From positions 315,114-379,113 of the forward strand of contig DISW01000001.1 of assembly GCA_002422605.1 (NCBI GenBank): 64,000 bases of DNA, written 5' to 3'. The notes under the pieces are model-generated. The model did no database searches. It was not told the DNA's origin and saw nothing but the letters and a program-made list of their open reading frames with translations. Shown here piece after piece: positions 18,901 to 25,526 of the stretch. The stretch's first letter is position 1. The number at the start of each line of letters is the position of its first letter. Both the position numbers and the translations under genes were made by a program. The stretch is from Bacteriovoracaceae bacterium UBA6200. Its GTDB lineage: Bacteria; Bdellovibrionota; Bacteriovoracia; Bacteriovoracales; Bacteriovoracaceae.

Positions 18901-19684
18901 GGATCAACCAGGAGTATTTTCAACAAATCCTCTAGATGGAAGCGTTTATTTCCCTTGTACAAGAGCAAATATTTGTAAATTAAATCGATTATCAGGAAAA
19001 TGGGAAATTCATTCAGGGAACAATACACCAAGTGTATATACTAATACTTGGCATCAACACGGAAGTTCTGATGGAACACTTACACACTATGGTGGTTACT
19101 CAACAACTCCTCTCGCCTACTATAATGGAAGAATCCTAACTGGTCACTATAGCTATAATAGTGATCATAGAAAGTCACAATATGCAACACTGCGGGAACT
19201 TGCTGTTTCAAGTAAAACGACAACATTCATAGCCGGAAAACCGGAAGTCGATGGAACTACAGGTTGTCCAGACGGCAAAGGAAGTAATTGTAATCTGAAC
19301 TCCGCTCGAAGCGACGGTCGCGCAGTAACTTATCATACGCCAACTAATTCCTGGTTATATGAATCTTTCTCTAATCAACTGCGTTTAATTAAAACTGCAG
19401 GAGATGGACAAGGCTCTGTCACCCATTTTGCAACTATCGCCGACGGTGTGCAATCGATGGTCTGGCAAAGTGGCATTCTTTACTACTGTAACGATTCAGG
19501 CGAATTGAAGAAATGGGATGTTGCCAACGACACCAATGTTATCCTCCCATTCCCTGGATCAGGAATCTCTTGTTATGGTTACGATTTATTGTGGAAAGCC
19601 GCTTCAGGCGAAAAACCTAATCGCCTCGTCTTCCCTTTTAAACAGAATGGTTTAAGTGGTATTGCTGAATACATGTCGCCATAA
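12998..19684 (+). CDS. Giant surface-anchored protein with cadherin-like repeats and a C-terminal propeller
   Basis: At 2228 residues this is the largest gene here. Residues about 10-27 form an uncleaved-looking membrane segment (PGLAVVALGLLALFG). Residues 90-180 are a Ser/Thr/Asn/Pro-rich linker. Ig-like segments begin near 567 (DTTPPEIKFVNVP), and an ASH-like immunoglobulin domain spans about 670-775. Three tandem cadherin-like repeats run at about 778-872, 873-969 and 970-1072, each with a YNGSDSFTYR-like signature and NDAP boundaries. More Ig-like domains follow to about 1530. The C-terminal 700 residues contain NHL/teneurin-like blades (GDNGPVRDA, IRRVDTKTEP, FIDNGVVRVID, TFIAGKPEVDG). 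Such architectures suit adhesion to other cells or glycans; the target is unknown. Confidence 0.85.
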   Translation: MKDEMGKYLKPGLAVVALGLLALFGSRFSSTPIIQEEPVTESGPSYSHQLKVGKKVVRTYRSPAAVVRRPGISGAYSSPSKTYIQEKNLSPEIEERSTNGTVISSSGNTSGYSRNESDNNPRQRYNPYSSGNQSSTSSSSTGNGTASSVIPGGSLIPPGTTTDTGTSSGTNSNPETQDKTPPTEPEPEKIPSLYGKVKPLTGLISSNTFNPFISSAYAANNCVNPRILLFDLKDMSILLDNPISDEIIKGEANFTFDPLELEMEIKTPTRYLLHTSGCEKNFQRIVTSFYSPQDLDFITTFISKIINTENGLSEGTAPGNLDDLYAIINKEAGDNEDLNTIYGAVKDIGKVNNLFGNAFPDSTITDLKNSAPELNQVKYHTKVAEKNSYQFEVQASHWDPSYQIAYQWKVGNDIVSTSSSWDYVPDANSPLNQKVTLTTGKALSNGNIDKSIPHHEIDWDIDIEDSYPAQAPLASFGPLFVNPTSIRDIPLEIEGGLNCETFSSYAITENDQTLNTASFNRKCVQNGSHSLKYSLETAGDGPHVIKLWSKDIEGRVSETPRELIFVVDTTPPEIKFVNVPSNYSADLSYVLEWTLKEQHSSSNQNFVVDFFNGSSWVQMGTLSLTPGPHDETHFSYPFSLPNMNIIKAKFRVSYADTLGLGIIAETSDFNVYRPNINSDPVTINMGQIKNKSSQTVNFNFINTGLTPSKSCSPITLSGPEVSEFIIMNDGCSNSVIPAQGTCPMTVMASSLEKGTRRAFATITCGNDTYTAPLIIESTNNAPLTADKNHTTLEDSPLYINLGSIVDIDEDGLIFSFPIDASHGQISNCYISGGEYLCQYSPDLNFNGSDSFSYRTFDGLNYSNTSTVSLTIIPVNDAPELTGTLSLSTNEDIPLDFDLVPGTDVDLDTLSYDIITPPLKGTLSCPMPTTLNCTYTPDQDYNGSDSFTYRVLDGTLSSSGTITASIAVIPVNDAPIVAIDQNFSTRDNVDFNFTISQGDDIDSLVSSLKYKLVTPPTVGTLSNCIDASTYTTDRTCTYKAPVHYQGPVTFTYLVHDDEFDSNSVATITIDVEDMTPTVPVLAPANFTPTVSTTASLLTLTAANCDDVDYVKIQEDSTIPLATDSGWQACSTLAGALTFDPTLTNTQGFRTLRIYGRDQNENISNAQLMNFIYDTTAPQITIEQVPTLPNGIVYPIKWRLTEASVSASSVFKIHYSLDNGATWAAAPDHPVSQAGPHAATLFTYNWSVPAGTHPQSLIKVTLTDNNGMTGTSTSNQFRILIDLEEPNLLDGGMKINGSTLPAPTPQKYVNVNLSALDDDTNITHFCFKNNSTQPAPSDPCWRAVDAPMPGLAASPTLDLTNFPYLLGFVPGTFNVYAWVRDLRGNISINTNTVGKDRVSITYFGDTSPVITNFMVANTSTPPNPITSNEMVFHKDDPVYIRWTATDDKVIKPTISLSYTTDDIEYVEIVGGLSNGSNSGCDLDGSTGCYSWVTPEILDNQYFRVQLIVEDDADQATSILSLPMNSERFKVLAGNIDPGVGSHAKSALISPPGSPALYSLAVATDGKVFIRDASFGLMYINPQTGIYEQLLKVTGVSSGDNGPVRDATANHLYKITMDYQDRLIIWDYDRIRRVDTKTEPMKIETIIGAYNNGAPGTQTTDIVTDPADLKVFPGPGSAMILQPLPNGDIYFQPGPYGSVNNGNTLRVYRGSLPAPTINTIRVSGTGAARDFDGAPMSLTEDTVTSYALDFNSETSALNKIIVQLYDTEPGCSFYAFAGVDLGSYASAGPHPPVHASTCGDAYLRNGLDGKMYNIGYHVAYTVQVSRYNNSSNSHEAFLGNGQGYCVDGTPAATCRTNIVDVFVTQEGKVFFIDNGVVRVIDDANNVQTLYAQTKTYGDNGLAQDARFNNTYYIDHGVGDNVIVYDHNEKVLREIRPNETSSQVVLLAGNGQTGNINFSALANSQTMNGANWDQPGVFSTNPLDGSVYFPCTRANICKLNRLSGKWEIHSGNNTPSVYTNTWHQHGSSDGTLTHYGGYSTTPLAYYNGRILTGHYSYNSDHRKSQYATLRELAVSSKTTTFIAGKPEVDGTTGCPDGKGSNCNLNSARSDGRAVTYHTPTNSWLYESFSNQLRLIKTAGDGQGSVTHFATIADGVQSMVWQSGILYYCNDSGELKKWDVANDTNVILPFPGSGISCYGYDLLWKAASGEKPNRLVFPFKQNGLSGIAEYMSP

Positions 19685-19687
19685 AAT

Positions 19688-19718
19688 AAAAATGGCCATC
19701 CTTAAGACGGCCATTTTT
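19688..19718. terminator. Intrinsic terminator after the giant gene
   Basis: AAAAATGGCC pairs with GGCCATTTTT across an 11-nt loop, starting 3 nt after the stop codon. The U-run follows on both strands, so it can work in either direction; here it ends plus-strand transcription. Confidence 0.8.
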
Positions 19719-19916
19719 CCGAGTCACTTTCCAAATCAGGTCTAACCTTTTTCTTCCTATGACCCAGTGAAAAAAGTCTACGAAATTTCGTGGCCCGTGG
19801 CATCTCAATTTTTCCTGGGCCCAATTTTGACTCAATTTGTTTTGTCAGTGTTTGCTAGATGCCAATAGTCACTCCTACAGTCATGAAGCTTTTTTCCTTT
19901 GTGACGGAGGTGCTTC

Positions 19917-20927
19917 ATGGTCATCAATCGAATGTTTTGGCCTTCTTTACTCTTAGCGACTCTCGCAGGTTGTGGGCCAGCGAAAGACATGCCAGAGTTT
20001 TATACTGAACAGATAAATCCCGTCTCTTATAGATCCGAGCTGGAAGTCTTTGACGAAAAAGATCAAAAAGTTTTTTATCTCTTGCCACTCAGCGGCTCAG
20101 TAACAAAAGAAAAAGCTTTGTGGTCTGGTTATGACTGGGGTGCTCATGAAGGCGGCATTAATTTGCGCTGGAATGAACCAGAAAGAAGTTGGCAAAACAC
20201 CAATTCACCAGGCTGGTTTGAAGCATTATTAATGACCACAGAACAATTAAAACTCCTCTCTCCCTCCGAAAAATACGATCTCCTCCTGGGTCAATATCAA
20301 TATCCCTTTAAAGAATTCGTTGCAACGACTCCACTTGAAAATCTTCGAAAAGGTTGGATTCTGGCTTCACTTCATCATAAGGAACCCACTCCAAAAGAAA
20401 TAAGATCAAACGAGGGCATCAAAGTTCCCTTTGGTAGCTCTGATATTAAGGCCCTCCTGAGTCTGTATTATGCTCATCTCTATGTTCCGTTGAATATGAA
20501 TGAGTTAGGAAGCCATGGAGAAATGGATGCAGGAACATTTCATACAGTACTTGGTAACCTAATTGGATTAAAGAATTCAAGCTTCTTAATGGGAGACCTT
20601 CCGGTAAAAAGCTACGCTTCACGCATTGAAGATGAGTTACCACCGGCACCAGGTGATCCATTAGGAACTGTAAAAACTTTAAAGATAAGGGCCCGAATTG
20701 TTTTGATTGCACCTTCAACGGAAAACTCCTGGGAAAGCGTCCTGGGTACACCCCTGCAAAAAAACCTCACCAAGGATTTCGTCTATTATCTCTATTTGAA
20801 TCTCGACAATGAAATTCTAAAGGGGAAATGGCTGGGTACCGATCGACCTCAAAGAATATGGACAGCAAATAAGAATAAAGAATTCCTGCCTCCCCTTGAA
20901 TTTTTAGGGAAACTTCTCGATGACTAA
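19917..20927 (+). CDS. Lipoprotein, transglutaminase-elicitor-like pseudoenzyme
   Basis: This 336-residue lipoprotein (lipobox LAGC, Cys19) is clearly a paralogue of the next gene: both contain LSPSEKYDL, EPxPK, PFGSSDIKALLS and a D/S-AG-x-FH block. In the neighbour the first active-site segment reads GLCHGW with Cys145; here the same place reads NLRKGW, with Arg144 replacing the cysteine and Lys the histidine. The other histidine (His209) remains, and the VWNHP stretch is absent. It is therefore probably catalytically dead, perhaps a partner or regulator. GGAGG sits 6 nt before the ATG. The end overlaps the next gene by 8 nt, so translation is probably coupled. Confidence 0.7.
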   Translation: MVINRMFWPSLLLATLAGCGPAKDMPEFYTEQINPVSYRSELEVFDEKDQKVFYLLPLSGSVTKEKALWSGYDWGAHEGGINLRWNEPERSWQNTNSPGWFEALLMTTEQLKLLSPSEKYDLLLGQYQYPFKEFVATTPLENLRKGWILASLHHKEPTPKEIRSNEGIKVPFGSSDIKALLSLYYAHLYVPLNMNELGSHGEMDAGTFHTVLGNLIGLKNSSFLMGDLPVKSYASRIEDELPPAPGDPLGTVKTLKIRARIVLIAPSTENSWESVLGTPLQKNLTKDFVYYLYLNLDNEILKGKWLGTDRPQRIWTANKNKEFLPPLEFLGKLLDD

Positions 20928-21963
20928 AATTCTTCTGCTACTTCTGATTAGCATTTTGGGTTGTGGCAAGCCTATTCAGGAAAAGGATAAAAAGTTTTTA
21001 TCCCCTCTTATAAAGGAAGTGCATGAAAAAGTTTTTTTAAAAACCCGGATGTCACTAAACTTTAATTACCTTCCTCTTAAAGGCAAAATTAAAGACCAGT
21101 CAAAATTCTGGTCCGGCAATTCGTGGAGACTTAATCGTGGTGCCATTAACTATCGATGGAATTCTCCAAGGAAAGAAACTATAGGCTACCTTTCCCCAAC
21201 TTCCAGAGAAATTTTCTCCATGCCTCTGGAGAAGTTGAAAGAACTTTCTCCTTCTGAGAAGTATGACCTTTATCTAGGAAGGTATGATTTCCCGCTTAAA
21301 AATAATATCGAGTGGTTTTCCAGAAAAGATGCTGAAGACTGGGAAGGTCTCTGTCATGGTTGGGCCGGAGCGAGTCTTAATCATCCTGAGCCCAGACCAA
21401 AAAACCTTATGAACCCTGATGGAATACTCATTCCCTTTGGATCTTCAGACATAAAGGCCCTTCTCTCTTATGCTTATTCAACTCTTATATTAGAAGAAGA
21501 TGAATTTCTTGGATTTCGTTGCGAGGATCCAAAGAGTGAAATTGATTATTGTCACGAAGACTTGAGTGCAGGAGATTTCCACGTCGTTCTGACCAATCTT
21601 CTTGGGCTCAGAGGAAAAAGTTTTGTAGCTGATCTTGAGCGCTATCAACAAGTATGGAACCATCCCATTACTTCCTATGATTCGGTTATTCTCCAAAACA
21701 TCAAAAATACGGATTCTCATAAAGTCATTATCAGAACAACCTTAACCTATCTGGAAGTTATTGAGAAAAACTCATGGGAGGGGCTGGGTCTTTCTAAGAT
21801 GGAGAATATGGTGACATTTGAGTATGAGCTTACACTCGATGAAAGAGGAAATATTTCGGGGAGCAGATGGCGAACAAGAGAGAGACCAGATTTTTTATGG
21901 ATCATTCCCGAAAGAGAAAACTTCGAGGGAGATCTTTCAAAGATTCATGATTTATTGAATTAA
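20920..21963 (+). CDS. Lipoprotein with transglutaminase-elicitor-like domain
   Basis: The 347-residue lipoprotein has an ILGC lipobox (Cys15). It resembles the transglutaminase-elicitor family (known from the Phytophthora GP42 transglutaminase and bacterial homologues). The evidence is Cys145 in WEGLCHGWAGASL, a conserved histidine at 221 (SAGDFHVVL) and, most tellingly, VWNHPITSYDSV at about 245-256. The last stretch parallels the Pep-13 motif VWNQPVRGFKVYE of GP42. A cysteine-histidine acyl-transfer reaction (Gln-Lys crosslinking or amidation/deamidation) is inferred. It would be membrane-anchored, facing the periplasm or outside. It forms a two-gene unit with the cysteine-less paralogue upstream. 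Confidence 0.65.
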   Translation: MTKILLLLLISILGCGKPIQEKDKKFLSPLIKEVHEKVFLKTRMSLNFNYLPLKGKIKDQSKFWSGNSWRLNRGAINYRWNSPRKETIGYLSPTSREIFSMPLEKLKELSPSEKYDLYLGRYDFPLKNNIEWFSRKDAEDWEGLCHGWAGASLNHPEPRPKNLMNPDGILIPFGSSDIKALLSYAYSTLILEEDEFLGFRCEDPKSEIDYCHEDLSAGDFHVVLTNLLGLRGKSFVADLERYQQVWNHPITSYDSVILQNIKNTDSHKVIIRTTLTYLEVIEKNSWEGLGLSKMENMVTFEYELTLDERGNISGSRWRTRERPDFLWIIPERENFEGDLSKIHDLLN

Positions 21964-21991
21964 AAAGGGGCCCGTCAAGGCCCCTTTCTGG
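21964..21991. terminator. Bidirectional terminator between the lipoprotein pair and the small-peptide gene
   Basis: AAAGGGGCC and GGCCCCTTT form a 9-bp stem with a 6-nt loop directly after the plus-strand stop. The U-run is better on the minus strand (CCCCTTTTTAA), where it would end the 49-codon gene. Confidence 0.75.
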
Positions 21992-22002
21992 GTTTGAAAA
22001 AA

Positions 22003-22152
22003 TTATTCTTCAAGCACACATTCATCAGTTGAATCCGGACTAGTGAGTGCATTTTCGTTGTTAACATCAGCTTGGGACACATCTACATGAAGTGCCAGGA
22101 GTCCGCCGATAGTCAGAAGAAGAAAATTTTTCCAAATTGATTTACGTTCCAT
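22003..22152 (-). CDS. Small exported peptide (49 aa)
   Basis: From the ATG at 22152 the product is 49 residues: positively charged start (MERKSIWKN), a hydrophobic core (FLLLTIGGLLAL) and a short acidic mature peptide with one cysteine near the end (TDECVLEE). GGAGG lies 8 nt upstream of this ATG, which is why I prefer it to a start 22 codons further up. The terminator at 21964-21991 fits this gene. I recognise no family. Confidence 0.5.
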   Translation of the reverse strand: MERKSIWKNFLLLTIGGLLALHVDVSQADVNNENALTSPDSTDECVLEE

Positions 22153-22347
22153 CCTAGAACCTCCAAGTTCAAGTTCATTTCTTGCGTTCAGTCTCTGCCT
22201 GCATTTACCTTTAGACAACCCTAACGAAGAATCCTTGAAAAAATTTGGAATGGAAGATAGAAAATTCGTTACTTAAAAAATCCACAGATTAAATCAGTTC
22301 TTTTTTTTTGCTTAATTTCATTCTTTAAAGAATAACAACGCATAATA

Positions 22348-22378
22348 AAAAAAGGATCACCTTGGGTGATCCTTTTTT
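22348..22378. terminator. Strong bidirectional terminator
   Basis: AAAAAAGGATCACC pairs perfectly with GGTGATCCTTTTTT across a 3-nt loop. The U-run is present in both directions. No gene ends next to it, which is why a small RNA is considered. Confidence 0.8.
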
Positions 22379-22497
22379 CCAGTATGCCCTCAGAAACTTG
22401 CCATTATCCTGAGATTTCAACCTCCGAGTCTGGCAGCTTTCATTTGCAAAAAGTATAAGTTTATAACCTTATACTCCTGGTGATTAGAATTCTAACA

Positions 22498-22525
22498 AAG
22501 CACCCTTCCAGAGGGAAGAGTGCTT
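22498..22525 (-). terminator. Hairpin downstream of folA
   Basis: A 12-bp stem with one mismatch and a 4-nt loop lies about 40 nt after the folA stop. On the minus strand it is followed by TGTTAG after two stem Ts, a modest U-tract. Confidence 0.4.
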
Positions 22526-22562
22526 ATCCTAAATCTTATAGCAAGGAAGTTGAGAGAAGTGA

Positions 22563-23054
22563 TTACTTACGATCGAGAATCTTAAAGGTGAAATCGTGGT
22601 CGTTATCAGCATTTTTTGAAAACTCTTGTTCAGAAACTTTCTTCCAGTTTTTAAGTGAAAGAGGCGGAAAATAAACATCTCCCTTGATCTCCCCTTTAAC
22701 TTCAGTCAGATAAATTCTGTCCACTAAAGAGAGTGCATACTTAAAAATCTTCTCTCCCCCGATAATAAAGAGCTCGGTCTCTCCACTTCGTTCCGCTTGC
22801 TTAATGGCGCGGAAGATGGAGTTAAACCAAAACACATTGCTTAGGTTCGCTTGAGGAGTATTGGAGATCACCAGACTCATACGACCAGGTAACGGCTTAC
22901 CGATAGATTCGAATGTTTTTCTTCCCATCAAAATGTGATGGCCCATAGTGATCTTCTTAAAGTTCTGAAGATCGTCTTTAAGATGCCAAGGAAGAGTGTT
23001 GTTGATGCCAATGACGTTATTTTCGGCTTTCGCCACAATAAATGAAATTCTCAT
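22563..23054 (-). CDS. folA: Dihydrofolate reductase
   Basis: The 163-residue product from the ATG at 23054 begins MRISFIVAKAENNVIG and contains LPWHLKDDLQNFKK, the NADPH-binding MGRKTFESIGKPLPGR, and IIGGEKIF, all typical of bacterial DHFR. It regenerates tetrahydrofolate, which thymidylate synthase upstream consumes. The frame is open 22 codons further upstream, but that part lies inside thyA and has no family match. Only 1 nt separates the thyA stop from this ATG, so the two are translationally linked. Confidence 0.95.
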   Translation of the reverse strand: MRISFIVAKAENNVIGINNTLPWHLKDDLQNFKKITMGHHILMGRKTFESIGKPLPGRMSLVISNTPQANLSNVFWFNSIFRAIKQAERSGETELFIIGGEKIFKYALSLVDRIYLTEVKGEIKGDVYFPPLSLKNWKKVSEQEFSKNADNDHDFTFKILDRK

Positions 23055-23055
23055 C

Positions 23056-23850
23056 TTACACCGCCACAGGAGCTTTAATATGAGGATGGGCCTGGTAATT
23101 GACCAGTTCAAAATCCTCAAATTTGAAGCTAAAAATATCTTTTACTTCAGGATTAATTTTAATTTGTGCGAGCGGAAATGGTTCTCGTTTCAGTTGTTCC
23201 TGAGTTTGCTCCAGGTGATTCACATAAAGGTGTGCGTCTCCAAAGGTATGAACAAAATCCCCCACACCTAGTCCGCAAACCTGAGCAACCATATGAGTAA
23301 GGAGAGCATAACTTGCAATATTGAAAGGCACTCCTAAAAAGATATCAGCTGAGCGCTGATAAAGCTGACAGGAAAGCTTATTGTCAGCAACATAAAATTG
23401 AAACATTGTGTGACAAGGAGGCAGGGCCATTTTATCCACATCAGAAACATTCCAGGCAGTCACGATTAAGCGTCGTGAATCTGGATTCTTTTTAATCATT
23501 TCGATTAAGCTAGAGATCTGATCGACTGTTCTTCCGTCATGGGTTTTCCAGCTTCGCCACTGAACACCATAGACCGGACCCAGATTTCCATTTTCGTCTG
23601 CCCATTCGTTCCAGATCGAAACACCATTTTCTTTCAGATACTTGATATTTGAGTCGCCTTGAAGGAACCAAAGAAGCTCATGAATAATTGATTTCATATG
23701 GCACTTCTTAGTGGTGACAAGAGGAAAGCCTTCATTCAAATTAAAGCGCATTTGATGGCCAAAAACTGAAAGTGTGCCCGTGCCGGTGCGGTCTTCTTTT
23801 TTAACCCCTTCACTCAAAACTCGTTTCATGAGCTCGTGATATTGCTTCAT
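23056..23850 (-). CDS. thyA: Thymidylate synthase
   Basis: The protein is 264 residues from the ATG at 23850, which matches the E. coli ThyA start (MKQYHELMKRVLSEG) and has GGAGG upstream; an in-frame extension of 16 codons is unlikely. DRTGTGTLSVFGHQMRF, the catalytic cysteine in ALPPCHTMFQFYV, and QRSADIFLGVPFNIASYALL are all intact. It converts dUMP to dTMP using methylene-tetrahydrofolate. It forms an operon with folA. The tmk gene for the next dTMP step lies elsewhere in the window. Confidence 0.96.
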   Translation of the reverse strand: MKQYHELMKRVLSEGVKKEDRTGTGTLSVFGHQMRFNLNEGFPLVTTKKCHMKSIIHELLWFLQGDSNIKYLKENGVSIWNEWADENGNLGPVYGVQWRSWKTHDGRTVDQISSLIEMIKKNPDSRRLIVTAWNVSDVDKMALPPCHTMFQFYVADNKLSCQLYQRSADIFLGVPFNIASYALLTHMVAQVCGLGVGDFVHTFGDAHLYVNHLEQTQEQLKREPFPLAQIKINPEVKDIFSFKFEDFELVNYQAHPHIKAPVAV

Positions 23851-23940
23851 CAGGCCTCCAATATATGTATTCTGGTCTAGGGAAATCTTACCAGACATAC
23901 TAAGGATTGTTCAACACAAGCCTTACCGCCAATTTTTTGA

Positions 23941-24306
23941 CTATATTTCCTGAAGCCGTTTAAAATGGAATTTTTCTTTCGTCTTGGAATTTTGATAAGT
24001 AAATTCAGACTGATTCAACAGAAGAATTTGGTAATTTTGATAAAGAGATTGTTTTTGTTTATTGAGGACGAAGTAGGTTTCGGCGGAAATACCCCAAATC
24101 CCCTCACCTGTAACTTTTCCCTGTAGATCCTTCTCGAGATATTCTCCGCTATGGGTCAGCTCCAGAATGCTGCTCTCTCCGAGCCACTTTCCAATTAAGT
24201 GAGATCTTCGCTCGCTTTCAACCCGGGTAATCTCCGGATCGTTATACTGTGCAGGCGGTCTGTGGGCACAACTTAAAAAGAGAAGACTTAAAAAAATATA
24301 TTTCAT
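23941..24306 (-). CDS. Small lipoprotein (121 aa)
   Basis: The protein starts MKYIFLSLLFLSC, a lipoprotein signal with Cys13, and has a roughly 105-residue mature part with a GKWLGESSILELTHSGEY pattern and beta-strand character. That lipocalin-like repeat of G-x-W and short strands is common in small outer-membrane or periplasmic lipoproteins, but I cannot name a family. The gene lies 90 nt upstream of thyA on the same strand, without clear coupling. Confidence 0.6.
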   Translation of the reverse strand: MKYIFLSLLFLSCAHRPPAQYNDPEITRVESERRSHLIGKWLGESSILELTHSGEYLEKDLQGKVTGEGIWGISAETYFVLNKQKQSLYQNYQILLLNQSEFTYQNSKTKEKFHFKRLQEI

Positions 24307-24335
24307 AAACTAAATCATATTTTCAGGGGAGTCTT

Positions 24336-25526
24336 ATGTCGACAGTCAGTACAGGTTTGGAACGTATCCTTACAGAAAAAAATTTGCAGGAAAAGTTTAA
24401 AGGGAATATTGCTTACCTTTGCCATAGTGCTTCTGTCACCAATGATCTCGAACACGGGCTTCTGGCCATAAAGCGAGTGTTTGGAAAGCAACTGACAAAA
24501 ATTTTTGGGCCTCAACATGGTTTTGTGACTGATGTGCAGGACAACATGGTTGAATCAACTCACTATGTGCATCCGTTTTTTAAATTACCTGTCTATTCTT
24601 TGTATTCTGAAACGCGAATTCCAACAGATGAAATGCTGGAAGGCTTAGATCATATCTTTGTAGACTTGCAAGATGTAGGAACAAGAATTTATACCTACAT
24701 CTACACCATGACCCTTCTCATGGAAGCTTGTCAGAAAAAAGGCATTGAAGTTGTTATTCTCGATCGTCCAAATCCAATTAATGCTGACACCTTGGAAGGG
24801 AATATCCTGGATTTAAATTATGCTTCTTTCGTCGGCCGCCATCCCATTCCAGTTCGTCATGGAATGACCATGGGTGAAGTGGCCAGAATGCATCAGAAAT
24901 ACTGGGGCGGAAAAGACTGCAAATTAACCGTCATTGAAATGAAAGGTTACGACCGCAGAATGAGTTATGAAGATACAAATCTTCCTTGGGTCCTTCCAAG
25001 CCCAAACCTTGCAACGATTGAAGCTGCTTACACTTTTGTTGGTACTGTTCTTTATGAAGGAACAAACATTTCAGAAGGTCGCGGAACCACGCGCTCTCTT
25101 GAAATCATCGGTCACCCGCAAATTGAATCCTTTGGATTTCATGAAAAATTAAAACCTGTCTTAGAAAAGGCCAACCTCCAGGGATTTGTTCTACGACCTC
25201 TAGTCTTTCTTCCTACTTTCCAAAAGCACATGGGTAAACCTTGCGGCGGATACCAGATTCATGTCACTGACAGAAAAACTTTTGAACCTTGGCGTTTATG
25301 CCAATATCTTCTTAGAGAAATGTACCATGAACTAGGTTCCGATTTTAAATGGAAGGAGCCTCCTTATGAGTATGAGTATCATAAGGTTCCAGTAGATCTT
25401 ATTAATGGAACTGATGAGCTTCGCCACTGGGTAGAAAAACGCGGCAGTGAAGAAGAGTATCAGGCGATCATGAGAAAAAACCAGGAAGAATTTCAAGAGC
25501 AAAGAAAGTCTATCCTCATTTACTAG
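24336..25526 (+). CDS. namZ: NamZ-type exo-beta-N-acetylmuramidase (DUF1343)
   Basis: The 396-residue protein follows the DUF1343/NamZ pattern: IAYLCHSASVT, FGPQHGFVTDVQDNM, HIFVDLQDVGTRIYTYIYTM, ILDRPNPI and YEGTNISEGRGTTRSLE. Characterised NamZ enzymes remove N-acetylmuramic acid from the non-reducing end of peptidoglycan fragments. The bacterial models are usually exported, but no signal peptide is visible here, so a cytoplasmic or otherwise released form is possible. AGGGGAG precedes the ATG. The 3' end overlaps the convergent binding-protein gene by 11 nt. Recycling of own or prey wall material is an inference. Confidence 0.88.
   Translation: MSTVSTGLERILTEKNLQEKFKGNIAYLCHSASVTNDLEHGLLAIKRVFGKQLTKIFGPQHGFVTDVQDNMVESTHYVHPFFKLPVYSLYSETRIPTDEMLEGLDHIFVDLQDVGTRIYTYIYTMTLLMEACQKKGIEVVILDRPNPINADTLEGNILDLNYASFVGRHPIPVRHGMTMGEVARMHQKYWGGKDCKLTVIEMKGYDRRMSYEDTNLPWVLPSPNLATIEAAYTFVGTVLYEGTNISEGRGTTRSLEIIGHPQIESFGFHEKLKPVLEKANLQGFVLRPLVFLPTFQKHMGKPCGGYQIHVTDRKTFEPWRLCQYLLREMYHELGSDFKWKEPPYEYEYHKVPVDLINGTDELRHWVEKRGSEEEYQAIMRKNQEEFQEQRKSILIY

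Larger units (their letters stand above)
22153..22562. other. 410-bp gap with hairpins; possible small RNA
   Basis: No convincing coding frame is present. Reading minus strand from folA, the gap holds a 12-bp hairpin (22498-22525), an AGTATAAG/CTTATACT inverted repeat (22452-22475), a structured-looking segment (22381-22440) in which CTCAG and CTGAG can pair, and then a strong terminator (22348-22378). This could be a minus-strand small RNA of roughly 100 nt or only the folA 3' UTR. Promoter matches are poor on both strands. Confidence 0.3.

Noticed and set aside
22381..22440. GGATAATG on the minus strand, as in TPP riboswitches
   Set aside because: The rest of the TPP core (GGGG and CUGAGA helices) is not present, and no thiamine gene follows.
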